Below, in pieces: positions 37,137 through 45,954 of a DNA stretch of 64,000 nt (position 1 is the stretch's first letter; every line of letters begins with the position of its first letter). Location of the stretch: NCBI RefSeq assembly GCF_025685415.1, contig NZ_JAGSYB010000001.1, positions 2,976,001 through 3,040,000 of the forward strand. Direction: 5' to 3'. The notes under the pieces were generated by a model. It was not told where the DNA came from and made no database searches. It worked only from the letters and a program-made list of their open reading frames with translations. Made by a program: the position numbers and the translations under genes. Source of the stretch: Terriglobus aquaticus. GTDB taxonomy: Bacteria > Acidobacteriota > Terriglobia > Terriglobales > Acidobacteriaceae.

Positions 37137-37203
37137 CTCGTTCTGCTCCCTTCCGCGACGGCTTCACCGTCGCCCTGCTGACTCGCTGACTCGAGCCAGG
37201 AGC

Positions 37204-38094
37204 CTACATCACGTACTTGGCCTCAACATTAGACAGCATCGCTTCCTCCCCGAACTGCCCGGCCACTGCGAAACTCTTCCTCGCGCCCCAATTCGGGAAT
37301 GGCTGGCGATCCGAATCGCGAAACGCCTCGATCAGTTCGCGCACCCGTCCGCGCCGATGCAGTAACTGCTCCATCAGGCGTTCCAGCGGCGCCGTATCGC
37401 CGCCGTACCACTCCGGCGGAGCCTCCTCCGCAATGCGGAACAGCGCGTCCGCCTCCATCGCCTCAATGCGTCCCAGCCACGGCTCGAAGCTCTCCCAACC
37501 CGTGACCGCCTCGTACACGCGGTTGCGCTGATACACGCCGCGCAATGGGCTGTCCGGAAAGCTCCACCCGTTCGCGTTGAAACAGAAGCCCTGGTCGATG
37601 AACGTCGCGCGATACTTGCGTTCGCGTGGCTTGCGGTGAAACACCGCCTGCCGCCCGTTCGCATTGCCAGTCCACTTGTCCAGGCACAACATCCCGGCAA
37701 ACTCCTGCACATTGCGCACCTCCGGCAACATATCTTCCGGCAGGTAGTCCACCACGTGGCCGGGCATCAGCCCGCCAACGAACAGCGATCCAAACGCCAG
37801 CCCAGCCGCGCAACGTTCGCGCGCTCCACGACCAGCCGCAGCATCCACCCACATCTCCGGCGAGTTCTCCACGAGCCACGCGCTCACGTCGATAACATCG
37901 GTCTGTGGCACCGACAGACCAACTGCCTCGGCCAGCCGCGTCGCGATCAGCTCATTCGCCAGAACGCGCTCGCCCTGCGGATTGTTGCGAAACTTGACGA
38001 CCCACAGCCGGCCGTCCGCACCCAGCATCAACTGGCTTTGCGCTCCGCCTCGCATCCTCCGAATGGTCTGTACCGCCGTGACCGCCACGAGCAT
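37204..38094 (-). CDS. HipA-family kinase (HipA_2-like)
   Basis: A 296-residue HipA-like Ser/Thr kinase lacking the usual HipB. The ATP-site lysine is in LWVVKFRNN (K34), the catalytic loop in LDKWTGNANGRQ (D139, N144), and the metal-binding motif in FIDQGFCFN (D167). All key residues seem present, so it should be active. It is paired with DUF3037 and inserted between the terminase and portal genes of the phage cassette, where no kinase is needed for particle assembly. Likely a moron-type cargo gene for defence or host control. Target unknown. Confidence 0.85.
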   Translation of the reverse strand: MLVAVTAVQTIRRMRGGAQSQLMLGADGRLWVVKFRNNPQGERVLANELIATRLAEAVGLSVPQTDVIDVSAWLVENSPEMWVDAAAGRGARERCAAGLAFGSLFVGGLMPGHVVDYLPEDMLPEVRNVQEFAGMLCLDKWTGNANGRQAVFHRKPRERKYRATFIDQGFCFNANGWSFPDSPLRGVYQRNRVYEAVTGWESFEPWLGRIEAMEADALFRIAEEAPPEWYGGDTAPLERLMEQLLHRRGRVRELIEAFRDSDRQPFPNWGARKSFAVAGQFGEEAMLSNVEAKYVM

Positions 38095-38106
38095 CTCCCT
38101 CGTTGC

Positions 38107-38134
38107 AGCATAGCGAAGCGGTGGAGTTAGTGAA
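38107..38134 (-). promoter_or_regulatory. weak promoter candidate of HipA-DUF3037 unit
   Basis: On the minus strand, TTCACT (38129-38134) is 16 bp from TATGCT (38107-38112), directly before the HipA gene. Each box matches consensus at 4 of 6 positions. Confidence 0.3.
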
Positions 38135-38264
38135 GTAGGGAGCAGGGAGTAGAGAGGGGTTAGGAAGTAGGGAGTAGGGCACAGATCTCGTCGCTCTTGC
38201 CTGAGCCCTGTTCCCTGCCAAGTCCTGTTCCCTGATCCCTGTTCCCTACTCCCTCTTCCTACCC
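38124..38264. repeat. inverted arrays of heptamer repeats between HipA and terminase genes
   Basis: On the minus strand, 38199-38264 reads as tandem heptamers AGGGAGT, AGGGAAC, AGGGATC, AGGGAAC, AGGACTT, and later AGGGAAC, AGGGCTC. From 38124 to 38182 the complementary CCCTACT-type words recur, so the two arms could fold on each other. The first array supplies the last codons and stop of the terminase gene. It resembles short tandemly repeated repetitive (STRR) sequences known from other bacteria. Confidence 0.65.
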
Positions 38265-39778
38265 TCCCGCCGCACCGCCTGCGCGATCGCCATCGCCATC
38301 ACCAGGTCGTCGTGGGCCCCGGCGGCTGCCTCCATGCGACCCTTCTTGTCCACAAAGCTGCGGCACTCCGTCAGCAAACGGCCGCTCTGCACCAGCGCCG
38401 CTTCGTTGCTCAGCAACACTTGCAAAGCACCCAGCATGCTGTCGCGCGATGCCGAAGTGGTCAGCCATCCCAGGTCGCCGTCCGGACCGCGATAGAGTTG
38501 AAAGCCCGACTCCCGCTCCAGGTACGCCATCACCGCCGCGCCATGATTGTTGCGCTCCACCACCAAGAGCGCACCTCCATACTCCCGCGCCAATTCGGCC
38601 GCCGCTCTCGCCGTGTCCCGCGGATTGAACCGCGCCTGCATCTCCGCGCACTGCATGCCGGACGCACGATCGACCACCTGGGCGGTGCTGAAGTCGCTGT
38701 CCTCGCCGCCGCCCGCAGGGTCGATGGCCACCACATACCGCCGTCCCGGCTGCGGTGGCCAGTAGATCTCCACCGCGCCATTCCGACGCCGTTCGATCGG
38801 TCCGCGCAGCGCCGCCATGCGTCGCAGCAGGACCCGCGACTCAAATACACAGGCTCCACTCTCGCGGAAGCACGTCGCCGGATCCTCCGCGAACTCCTGC
38901 AACCGCAGCGGGCCGTATCGCTCCGCCAGCTCGCGTCGAAACGCGATCTGCTCCAGCCGCAGCGCCGCCGGCCCGCTCATCAGCGCAGCCTCATCCTCGC
39001 TCAGCGAATCGGTATCCACCGCTCGCTGCGACACATACCCGGGCTCGATCCACCACGGAAAGAAGTGCCGTGTCACACCATTGCGCTCGGCCGCGACCCA
39101 CTGCTCATAAAAGCAGCCGAAGGCACCGTTGGGTGTCGACTCCATCACCAGCTCGCCGCCCGGAGCGAGCGCCGCGCGCAGGCCTGCCAGCGTCTCCGCC
39201 GCATCACCCTGCCACCGCGACAGCTCACTCACGTGCAACTGATGGATCGTCAGGCCACGCCCCGCATTCGGCTCGGCCGCGCTCACCACGCGAATCTCCG
39301 AATCGCCCGCCGCAAACACCATCTCTCCCGCGTTGTTGCGCAGGAGCTTGGCTTGGTTGGCACGCATGTCCTCGGGCAGGTTCGCCCACATGCGTCCGAC
39401 CATGCGAAACAGCGCGGTGGCCGCCTCGCGCGTGTGCGCCACGTGTACCGTTACGGTGCCCGGCAGCGCCATGGCCCGAAGAAAGAAGCGGCCCGCAATC
39501 CACGTGCTCAGCCCCATTTGCCGCGCCTTCAGCACGATGCTTTCGCGCCTGTGGTGCTGTTCAAACAGCATCTGCGCCGCGTTGGCACGCAGAGGCTCCA
39601 CCCCGCCCATCTTGGTGCGGATCCGGAGTAAGTCCTCCGCCAGGGCGATCCGGCCTTCTGCCGTCGCAACGCGCTGCCGCAGCGCCGAACCGCCCCACTC
39701 GGTCCTCTCAGTGCTAGCGCCTTCCACCTCACGGGCCGCGTTCTCTACGACCTTCGCTGTGCTCTTACGGCTGGCCAT
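38246..39778 (-). CDS. phage terminase large subunit
   Basis: ATPase-nuclease motor that packages phage DNA, 510 residues. The Walker A-like segment is ESIVLKARQMGLST (84-92 core), and a Walker B-like acidic segment follows in HVSELSRW. The RNase H-type nuclease has YVVAIDPAGGGEDSDFSTA and AHDDLVMAMAIA. The start ATG 39778 overlaps the SGNH gene by 14 bp. The C-terminal codons lie in a heptamer repeat. No small terminase subunit was recognised. Confidence 0.9.
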   Translation of the reverse strand: MASRKSTAKVVENAAREVEGASTERTEWGGSALRQRVATAEGRIALAEDLLRIRTKMGGVEPLRANAAQMLFEQHHRRESIVLKARQMGLSTWIAGRFFLRAMALPGTVTVHVAHTREAATALFRMVGRMWANLPEDMRANQAKLLRNNAGEMVFAAGDSEIRVVSAAEPNAGRGLTIHQLHVSELSRWQGDAAETLAGLRAALAPGGELVMESTPNGAFGCFYEQWVAAERNGVTRHFFPWWIEPGYVSQRAVDTDSLSEDEAALMSGPAALRLEQIAFRRELAERYGPLRLQEFAEDPATCFRESGACVFESRVLLRRMAALRGPIERRRNGAVEIYWPPQPGRRYVVAIDPAGGGEDSDFSTAQVVDRASGMQCAEMQARFNPRDTARAAAELAREYGGALLVVERNNHGAAVMAYLERESGFQLYRGPDGDLGWLTTSASRDSMLGALQVLLSNEAALVQSGRLLTECRSFVDKKGRMEAAAGAHDDLVMAMAIAQAVRREGRKRE

Positions 39779-41225
39779 ACAGCGCCAGCGGTGACGGCAC
39801 CGTGTAGGTCACCGGTCCTGCCGCCGCCGTCAGCCCCGATTGCGCGACGAAGTCCGCCGCCACCACCGCATAGCCCAGGTAGTTCGGGTGAATGCCGTCG
39901 CCGATCAGCATGGTGCTCGCGTTGAAGTTCACGGAAGGATCGACCACCGTGTCTCCCGCGCCGCTCGGCCCATACGTCTGGCTCACCCAGGCGTTCGCAG
40001 CCGTCGCATTCACCTGCCCATTTGAGGTCGGGATCGACAGCATGTGAATCACCTTCATGCCCGCGGCCTTTGCCTGGCTTACAACGCTGGAGTAGTTCGC
40101 CTGCCAAGTTGCAGTCGCTGTCCCCCATCCCAGGTCGTTGTAGAAGGGCGACGCCAGCACGACCGTGGAACAGCCTTTCTGCACCAGCACCGGGAATGCG
40201 GCCAGCACCTGCGCGGTCATGTCGCCACCGCCCGCGAACACGTCCACGGGGCCGTACTGGTCGATCATGCTCGCCCACCGCGAACTCATGGTGAACGCAC
40301 CCACACCGTCGGTCTTGCTGTCACCCAGGATGCACAGGTTCGGGTTTGAAGCGCTGTTCTCGGTGATCGCAAGATTCGTCATCGTGTACGTGCCGCCGAA
40401 ATCCAAAACGGCAAACTGCGATGTGTTCGGCAGGATGCTGTTACCGCTGGTGCCGCGCAGAGGATCGGTCCACTGCACCGTCGTCACGGCTCCACCGTTC
40501 TGCGCAATGCCGTACATCGTCGCGCCGCGCCGCGCAAACACCAGGGTCACCGTGTCCCCCACAGACGGTGTTGGCAACGCCACACTGGCCAGCGGCGAAG
40601 ATCCCTGGCCGGTTCCGGAGAATGTGCTGATCGAAAGCGCGCCAGCCGAAGTGGAGTAGTTCAGCAACATGCCCTGTGGCGCGTTCGGGTTCACGCTCTT
40701 TGCGCCAAGCACCAGGCCGTATCCACCAGCCGGGCTCCCGGAGCTGCCCACCGTCCCCAGCACAAACGTGGCTTTCATCGCCCAGTTCTCACTGTTCGTC
40801 ACCACCGAGCTGACCACCGCTTGCTGCCCCGTGACCGAGCCGGCCGTCGAGTTGAACTGCAGATGACCCACCGCATCAATGGCGGGCGCAGTGCCCACCG
40901 TGGTGTAGTCGTTCGCATAGCTCGTGCTTGTATAGGCGTAGCTGCGGTACAGGATCGTTCCGTTGCTGCTCGCGGGCATCTGCGTGCCGCGCAGTCTGCC
41001 GCTCACAATGTTCGCCGCATTGGTCGTGTCCGTGGTCGCACTAGGCGCAAATCCGACGCCTCTGGTCTTCGTACACTGAACCGATCCGGTCGAGGTCGTC
41101 GCGCAATCGCCGGTCGTCAGCGCCGGCATCCCAAGCGTCTGCCCTTCGACCGTTGCCGCGAACAGCAGGCCGGCCGCAAAGACAAAAGGCAGCCACCTGG
41201 CTGCCCCTGCGTGCATGCTTTGCAA
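39765..41225 (-). CDS. secreted SGNH/GDSL hydrolase with tail-fibre-like motif
   Basis: A 486-residue protein with a Sec signal peptide at about 5-29 (WLPFVFAAGLLFAATVEG). The N-terminal part carries the fibre-type motif ATTDTTNAANIVSG, also found in the neighbouring fibre gene. A lectin-like beta domain spans roughly 95-290. The SGNH esterase domain follows: GDSKTDG (Ser303), a FYNDLG block, and GDGIHPN (Asp443, His446). It probably removes acyl groups from polysaccharides. TTG 41225 has AAAGGAG 7 nt upstream; ATG 41216 is the alternative. It sits directly before the terminase gene. Confidence 0.75.
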   Translation of the reverse strand: MQSMHAGAARWLPFVFAAGLLFAATVEGQTLGMPALTTGDCATTSTGSVQCTKTRGVGFAPSATTDTTNAANIVSGRLRGTQMPASSNGTILYRSYAYTSTSYANDYTTVGTAPAIDAVGHLQFNSTAGSVTGQQAVVSSVVTNSENWAMKATFVLGTVGSSGSPAGGYGLVLGAKSVNPNAPQGMLLNYSTSAGALSISTFSGTGQGSSPLASVALPTPSVGDTVTLVFARRGATMYGIAQNGGAVTTVQWTDPLRGTSGNSILPNTSQFAVLDFGGTYTMTNLAITENSASNPNLCILGDSKTDGVGAFTMSSRWASMIDQYGPVDVFAGGGDMTAQVLAAFPVLVQKGCSTVVLASPFYNDLGWGTATATWQANYSSVVSQAKAAGMKVIHMLSIPTSNGQVNATAANAWVSQTYGPSGAGDTVVDPSVNFNASTMLIGDGIHPNYLGYAVVAADFVAQSGLTAAAGPVTYTVPSPLALYGQP

Positions 41226-41332
41226 CGTACATCTCCTTTCGCCCGGCGACGGGCTGTTCTCATTCCAATGCTTGTCGAAGCGTTGAACTGAGCGGTTGAA
41301 GCTCGTAGCTCTCTCGCGCTCCATGCCCCGCA

Positions 41333-44300
41333 TCACTGGTTCACCGCCTGCGGATTCAGCAGCGTTGCGCCGTCGGTGTCGACCACAAATTCCTGAACAA
41401 AGTACTTGCCGGAGTTCGCATACAGCGGCGATCCAGCAGTCGTGCTCACCGTGAACGCGCCGTGCACCGTGGCTGGCCACTGCAGCGAGTAACCGCCCGC
41501 TCCGCTCACCTGCAGGATCATCGTGATGTGCTGACCCGGGATCAGGTTGGCGAAGTTCATCGTGGTCACGTTGCCCGACCACGCGAAGTGGAACACTTGG
41601 CGAGCGCATCCGCTGGTGAACGTCGGCGTTGCGGAGAACGCAACGTTCGACGTGCACAAGCCCGCGGTGCCGGGCAGCCGCGCCTGGCTGATCACGCCAC
41701 TGGTGATGTTCGCCGCGTTCGTCGTATCCGTCATAGCCGAAGGCGCAAGCCCCGTCAGGTCGCTTGCACTGCCGCTGGTTGCAACGTTGGCCAGCACGGA
41801 GCTGGTCGCCGTCGGTCCCAACTGCACCGTACCCTGCGCGGTGCTGGTGGCTGGGCTCGCACTCGTTCCGCCGCCGCCGTTAATGTGGGCCGCATTAAGG
41901 TTGGTCACATTCAGCGTGCCGACCGTCATCGCCGTCGGACTCATGGTGTACTGCGTTCCGCGCAGGTTCCACTGCATCGTGCCATTCTGCGGAGCGTAGG
42001 TCACCGTGTCGTACTGCGATCCACCCGGAACGAAGTCCAATTGGAACAGGTTGTACGTCGAGTTGAACCGATTGCAGCCACGGCCGTTGCAGTGCAGCCG
42101 GATCGCCGTCTGCTCACCCGCCTGCATGTCCAGCGACGTGTTCCAGATGCCCTGCGTCTGCAACGCAATGTCCGGCGGTGTGTGCGTTCCACCCGATCCC
42201 AGGTAGCCGCCCGCCACGTTGTTGATCACCCATCCGCGCAGACCCGGGCCGTTGTTGCCTTGGTAGTAGATGCCCGCCTGCTGCTGCGAAGCCGGCCGCG
42301 GCGTGTACTGCGTGATGTAGCTGATGTCCGCCGACACCTTCTCCTGGAAGTAGTGCGGCTGCTCCACCGGATCGTTCGCCGCCCACGCCACCGTGTTCGG
42401 CGCCAGCGTGAACTTGCCGCTTACATTCTGCGTGGCGGGGTCATACACATCCAGCACCTCGGCCATCGGGTACAGCACGTACCCGCCGGTCAGCAGTTGC
42501 AGCGTTCCGCCGGTGCTCGATGCGTTCGGTCCCGACTGCGCAAACTGGAACTGGCCGTAACCGGTCGCGGTCATGGGAAAGCTGCCGTTGAAGCTTGAAT
42601 CGCTCACGCCGCTCAACGTCATGGTCACGCCAGAGGAGTCGAGTGCGCTCACGTTGTTTGTCGTCACCGTGACCACGCCGTTGTTACGCGCCACCTGCGT
42701 CACCGTGTACTGCAGATTCAGAAATCCGCTGGTGCTCTGCGATGCGCCAACGATCGACGTAACGCCGCTCGCCACGTACAGGTCCGTCGCATCCACCGTC
42801 CCGATCACCGGGAACACCTGCCGGATGCCGCCCGTGGTGTCCACCGTCTGCTCCAACCCGTAGCCGCACATGCCGCCGATCGCAACGATCGCGGCCGGTC
42901 CATGCGGCTTGTTCAGCGTTAACTGCAGATGCGTTCCGTCGACCACAGTGAACGTCGCCATCTCATAGTTCTCCGGCGCAACCGTGCCACCCGAGATGGA
43001 ATCCGCAACGCAGGCCACGCCCGCGCCTGCCGGGCTCACCGCAGTGTTGGTGCTGAAGCCCGCAGGCACGCCCGACGTAGCAATCGCCACCGTCACCGTT
43101 CCCGGTGCCATGTTGTTGCTTTGCGGCGGAATGGCCGTTGCCGTCGAGAAGAACGTGCTCGGCGCAAACGTCGTGCCGCTGAACTGTGCGGTCGCTGCCG
43201 GGAAGTTCCCCTGCAGACCGCCGATCAACTGCCCGGTGCTGATCGTCTTGCCCGGCGCCTTGTCGATCAGGAAGCGTCCGCTGCCTTGCGTTCCGGGGTT
43301 TGCGGTCGCCGTCACCTGCAGCACCTGCGATCCCGTGGTGCAGCCCGTGGTGCAGGTTCCGGTAAACACGCGCGGATCTTCGGTAAACTGCAGATCCGCC
43401 GGGTGTGAACCCTCGTCCGCCGAATCGCGGAAGCCACCCGATGCGCGCATGTAAAAGCTGTTCGCAATGCAGTCGCCCACGCCGAAGCAGTCCATCGTGT
43501 GCGAGTTCATCACGTGCTGACCCTGCGCAAACTGCGTGTACAGCGTGTCCGTCACCGAAAAGGTGCTCTTGAAGTACGGCAGCGAAAATCCGTAGTTCTC
43601 CGGGAACAGGTTGTTGCCGCCGCGATACCCGATGTGCACATACTGCTGTGCCGCCGCAAAGAAGTTCGACGTTGCCGACTCCGCAAACTTCGTCGTCAAC
43701 TGGCGAGGGATGTCGACGCTGCCCGTGCCCGGGCTCATGAAGTACTCGTAGACGTGACCGTTGCGCTCGTCTACCAGGTGCTGACGCGCCTGCGTCGGCA
43801 ATGCCGTCTCGCCGCCGCTATAGTCCGGGTCGGCAATCACGGTGCACGGCACTCCCGTACACTCCGGCGCTGCAAACGCGTTGGCGATGCCATCGCCACC
43901 TGCCTGCGAGATGAACTCCTGCGCGTGCAACTCACCGTTCAGGCGATTGGTGCGCAGCTCGGTGCTGGGTGGCTGTGTGACCACCTGCGTGCCCGTCGGC
44001 ACCTTGCTCACCTTCTGGTCCAGACCGGCCTGCAACGCGGCAGTGGTGCTGTCCACGTAGTTCTTGTCGGCAGCCTGCAGCGGTGTCGCCGGATCGCCCG
44101 AGAGTTGCAGCGGTCCGGTCATGGTGTCGCCGCTCTTCATCACATAGGGCGACGTGTCTGCCGGGGACGCACCGGTGGCCATCGCGCGTGAAATGGCCTG
44201 GTCCACGTACTGCTTGCTCACGGTCTGCACCGCCACGGTGCTGGGCAACACGCTTGTGCGGACCGCCGCCAGGTTCACCGGCGTGCCCGACGCCGGCACC

Positions 44301-44689
44301 TGCCAGTACTCCCGCGTCACCGTGCCGTCCGCCAGGTGGTAGACCGCCGTATAGAACGTGCCGATGGGCGTCGCGCCCACCGTGGGCGCCAGCGACACTG
44401 TCAGCGCACCGTTTGCGCCCAGTGTCACGCTGGTGGAGCCCTGCTGCACCGCTGCTCCGTTCGCCGCAGTAAACGTGGGCCAACTGATCAGCACAGTTCC
44501 CTGCGCCGGCGCACCGCTGGCCGACAGCACCGTATCGCTGACCGAGGTCAGTCCTGCCGCGCTTTGGCCGGCCGACTGGGCGTGCAACCTGCCCGTCAGC
44601 CACGGGTTGGCGGGGAACATCGCCAGTGCAAACAGAGCTGCGCCAAGTACCTTGCGGGCCCATGCAAACTGTTCAAATTTGGCTTGCAA
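41333..44689 (-). CDS. secreted phage tail-fibre-like protein, 1118 aa
   Basis: Very long Gly/Ser/Thr-rich protein with an N-terminal signal-peptide-like helix (VLGAALFALAMFPANPWLTG). Fibre marks are MKSGDTMTGPLQLSGDPATP with AADKNYVDS (a classic tail-fibre repeat) and, near the C-terminus, DTTNAANITSGVISQARLPG. The central 600 residues look like parallel beta structure with paired cysteines (CTTGCTTG). It starts at TTG 44689, preceded by AAAGGAGAGCG. A predicted Sec signal on a fibre is unusual; it may be a surface adhesin built from fibre parts. Confidence 0.7.
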   Translation of the reverse strand: MQAKFEQFAWARKVLGAALFALAMFPANPWLTGRLHAQSAGQSAAGLTSVSDTVLSASGAPAQGTVLISWPTFTAANGAAVQQGSTSVTLGANGALTVSLAPTVGATPIGTFYTAVYHLADGTVTREYWQVPASGTPVNLAAVRTSVLPSTVAVQTVSKQYVDQAISRAMATGASPADTSPYVMKSGDTMTGPLQLSGDPATPLQAADKNYVDSTTAALQAGLDQKVSKVPTGTQVVTQPPSTELRTNRLNGELHAQEFISQAGGDGIANAFAAPECTGVPCTVIADPDYSGGETALPTQARQHLVDERNGHVYEYFMSPGTGSVDIPRQLTTKFAESATSNFFAAAQQYVHIGYRGGNNLFPENYGFSLPYFKSTFSVTDTLYTQFAQGQHVMNSHTMDCFGVGDCIANSFYMRASGGFRDSADEGSHPADLQFTEDPRVFTGTCTTGCTTGSQVLQVTATANPGTQGSGRFLIDKAPGKTISTGQLIGGLQGNFPAATAQFSGTTFAPSTFFSTATAIPPQSNNMAPGTVTVAIATSGVPAGFSTNTAVSPAGAGVACVADSISGGTVAPENYEMATFTVVDGTHLQLTLNKPHGPAAIVAIGGMCGYGLEQTVDTTGGIRQVFPVIGTVDATDLYVASGVTSIVGASQSTSGFLNLQYTVTQVARNNGVVTVTTNNVSALDSSGVTMTLSGVSDSSFNGSFPMTATGYGQFQFAQSGPNASSTGGTLQLLTGGYVLYPMAEVLDVYDPATQNVSGKFTLAPNTVAWAANDPVEQPHYFQEKVSADISYITQYTPRPASQQQAGIYYQGNNGPGLRGWVINNVAGGYLGSGGTHTPPDIALQTQGIWNTSLDMQAGEQTAIRLHCNGRGCNRFNSTYNLFQLDFVPGGSQYDTVTYAPQNGTMQWNLRGTQYTMSPTAMTVGTLNVTNLNAAHINGGGGTSASPATSTAQGTVQLGPTATSSVLANVATSGSASDLTGLAPSAMTDTTNAANITSGVISQARLPGTAGLCTSNVAFSATPTFTSGCARQVFHFAWSGNVTTMNFANLIPGQHITMILQVSGAGGYSLQWPATVHGAFTVSTTAGSPLYANSGKYFVQEFVVDTDGATLLNPQAVNQ

Positions 44690-44749
44690 ACGCTCTCCTT
44701 TCCGTCGAGTGCCTCAGCACTTCGACCAAACAGAATCAGGAACGCAAAA

Positions 44750-44780
44750 ACGCGGAAGGCCTCTGCTGCACCTTCCGCGT
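44750..44780 (-). terminator. Rho-independent terminator after sigma-like gene
   Basis: Stem ACGCGGAAGG / CCTTCCGCGT (10 bp), followed in the minus direction by TTTTTGCG. It separates the zinc-ribbon/sigma pair from the fibre gene that starts at 44689. Confidence 0.8.
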
Positions 44781-44902
44781 CTCGCGTTTCTCAAGTTGTC
44801 CGGGAGCCTTGAGGACGACCGCGTCGCCTCAACTCACCCGCCTATTCAGAATACCAATTACGCCGGAAATACCATGCCAACTATTTTTCCGGCGCAAGCT
44901 GC

Positions 44903-45544
44903 TCATTCGGCGTAGCTTACGGCGACGCCTCCAGTTTCTTCCTCTTGACAGGATTTCAGCAGGGCATCGGAAATGCCCGGCACCTGCTGCATCAGGCCAC
45001 GCTTCTGAAAGATCGCGGTCAGTTCATCCAGCGCCTCGTGGTACCGGCGCTGCGTGGACCGCATGCTCCACCGCAACATCGACGCAGTCTCCGCCAAGGT
45101 GTACTCCTGCACGGCAACGCGCACGATCAGCCGCTGCTGCTCCGGGGAGAGCAGCTTCAGGCAACGCTCCACGTCGGCGACAAAGATGATCACATCGTCG
45201 AAGCCGTGAATGCGGTAGCTGGTCACCTTGCCCCGGAACAGCTCGCGCCCCAGCAGGCTGGGAACGCGGCCCTTCTGCAGCGCCATGGCGCCATAGCGTC
45301 GCAGCATGGCCTCGGTGTACTTGCGGTAGAACGCCGTCTGCGGTGTGATGACAACTCGCAGCGGCGACCGTGGGACGGCGACCGGTTGCGACTCCGTGGA
45401 CGCAGACGCGTGCAGGAAGGCGACCGCCTTGGCCAGGTTCCCCTCGGTTGACCAAACCGGTGATCCGGCCGGCGCGGCACTGTCGCCGGCGTTGGAACGT
45501 GTGGGCATGGTCAGGATCTTGGCAGCGGGAACGGTCTGGTTCAC
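44903..45544 (-). CDS. sigma-70 region-4-like transcription factor
   Basis: A 213-residue protein. The second half, from RLIVRVAVQEYTLAETASML through RWSMRSTQRRYHEALDELTA, is a helix-turn-helix of sigma region-4 type. Part of it (FVADVERCLKLLSPEQQRLI) resembles the start of ECF sigma region 4. No region 2 was recognised in the N-terminal half, so this is a phage-type regulator or a divergent sigma factor. GTG 45544 has GGAGG 6 nt upstream and overlaps the stop of the zinc-ribbon gene (GTGA). Probably activates the phage cassette. Confidence 0.7.
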   Translation of the reverse strand: MNQTVPAAKILTMPTRSNAGDSAAPAGSPVWSTEGNLAKAVAFLHASASTESQPVAVPRSPLRVVITPQTAFYRKYTEAMLRRYGAMALQKGRVPSLLGRELFRGKVTSYRIHGFDDVIIFVADVERCLKLLSPEQQRLIVRVAVQEYTLAETASMLRWSMRSTQRRYHEALDELTAIFQKRGLMQQVPGISDALLKSCQEEETGGVAVSYAE

Positions 45545-45954
45545 TGGGCACCTCCGGCAGGGTTGCGATGCGATTCAGAAGACGAGCGATGGACGAGTAC
45601 GGGACGTCCCGCTTGGAGAGCCGGGATCGTTGCGGGGGAGCAAACATTTGCCGGATCGCCCGGTGCGGCGTTCGGCTTGGTGGTGGTTACGAGTTGTGGC
45701 AGGGTCCGTTCCGAGCTTTGGGCCTGGCAGCGGCGTGAGACGAGGTGCAGCCGTACCTCCGGCGCCTGCTGAACCGTGCGGCCAACCGCGGGCACGGAAC
45801 GGCAAGGGCGACCCGGACCGCGGCGCCGGCGTGCCGGCAGCGCAGCGATGTACGGGCTGCAGTGCCGGCAATACACGCCGGCCTCGACCCCGGTGCGGAC
45901 CCAAAGGCCACCGCACCCTTCGCATACTTTCAAGTCCCTTCGCAAAAGCTTCAC
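45541..45954 (-). CDS. zinc-ribbon-like protein upstream of sigma-like gene
   Basis: A 137-residue protein. The N-terminus KVCEGCGGLWVRTGVEAG with YCRHC holds two Cys pairs (CEGC and CRHC), a treble-clef or ribbon pattern. The rest is basic and without clear structure. GTG 45954 has a TGGAG site 6 nt upstream. The stop overlaps the start of the sigma-like gene, so the pair is translationally coupled and is likely a regulatory module at the head of the phage cassette. Confidence 0.6.
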   Translation of the reverse strand: MKLLRRDLKVCEGCGGLWVRTGVEAGVYCRHCSPYIAALPARRRRGPGRPCRSVPAVGRTVQQAPEVRLHLVSRRCQAQSSERTLPQLVTTTKPNAAPGDPANVCSPATIPALQAGRPVLVHRSSSESHRNPAGGAQ

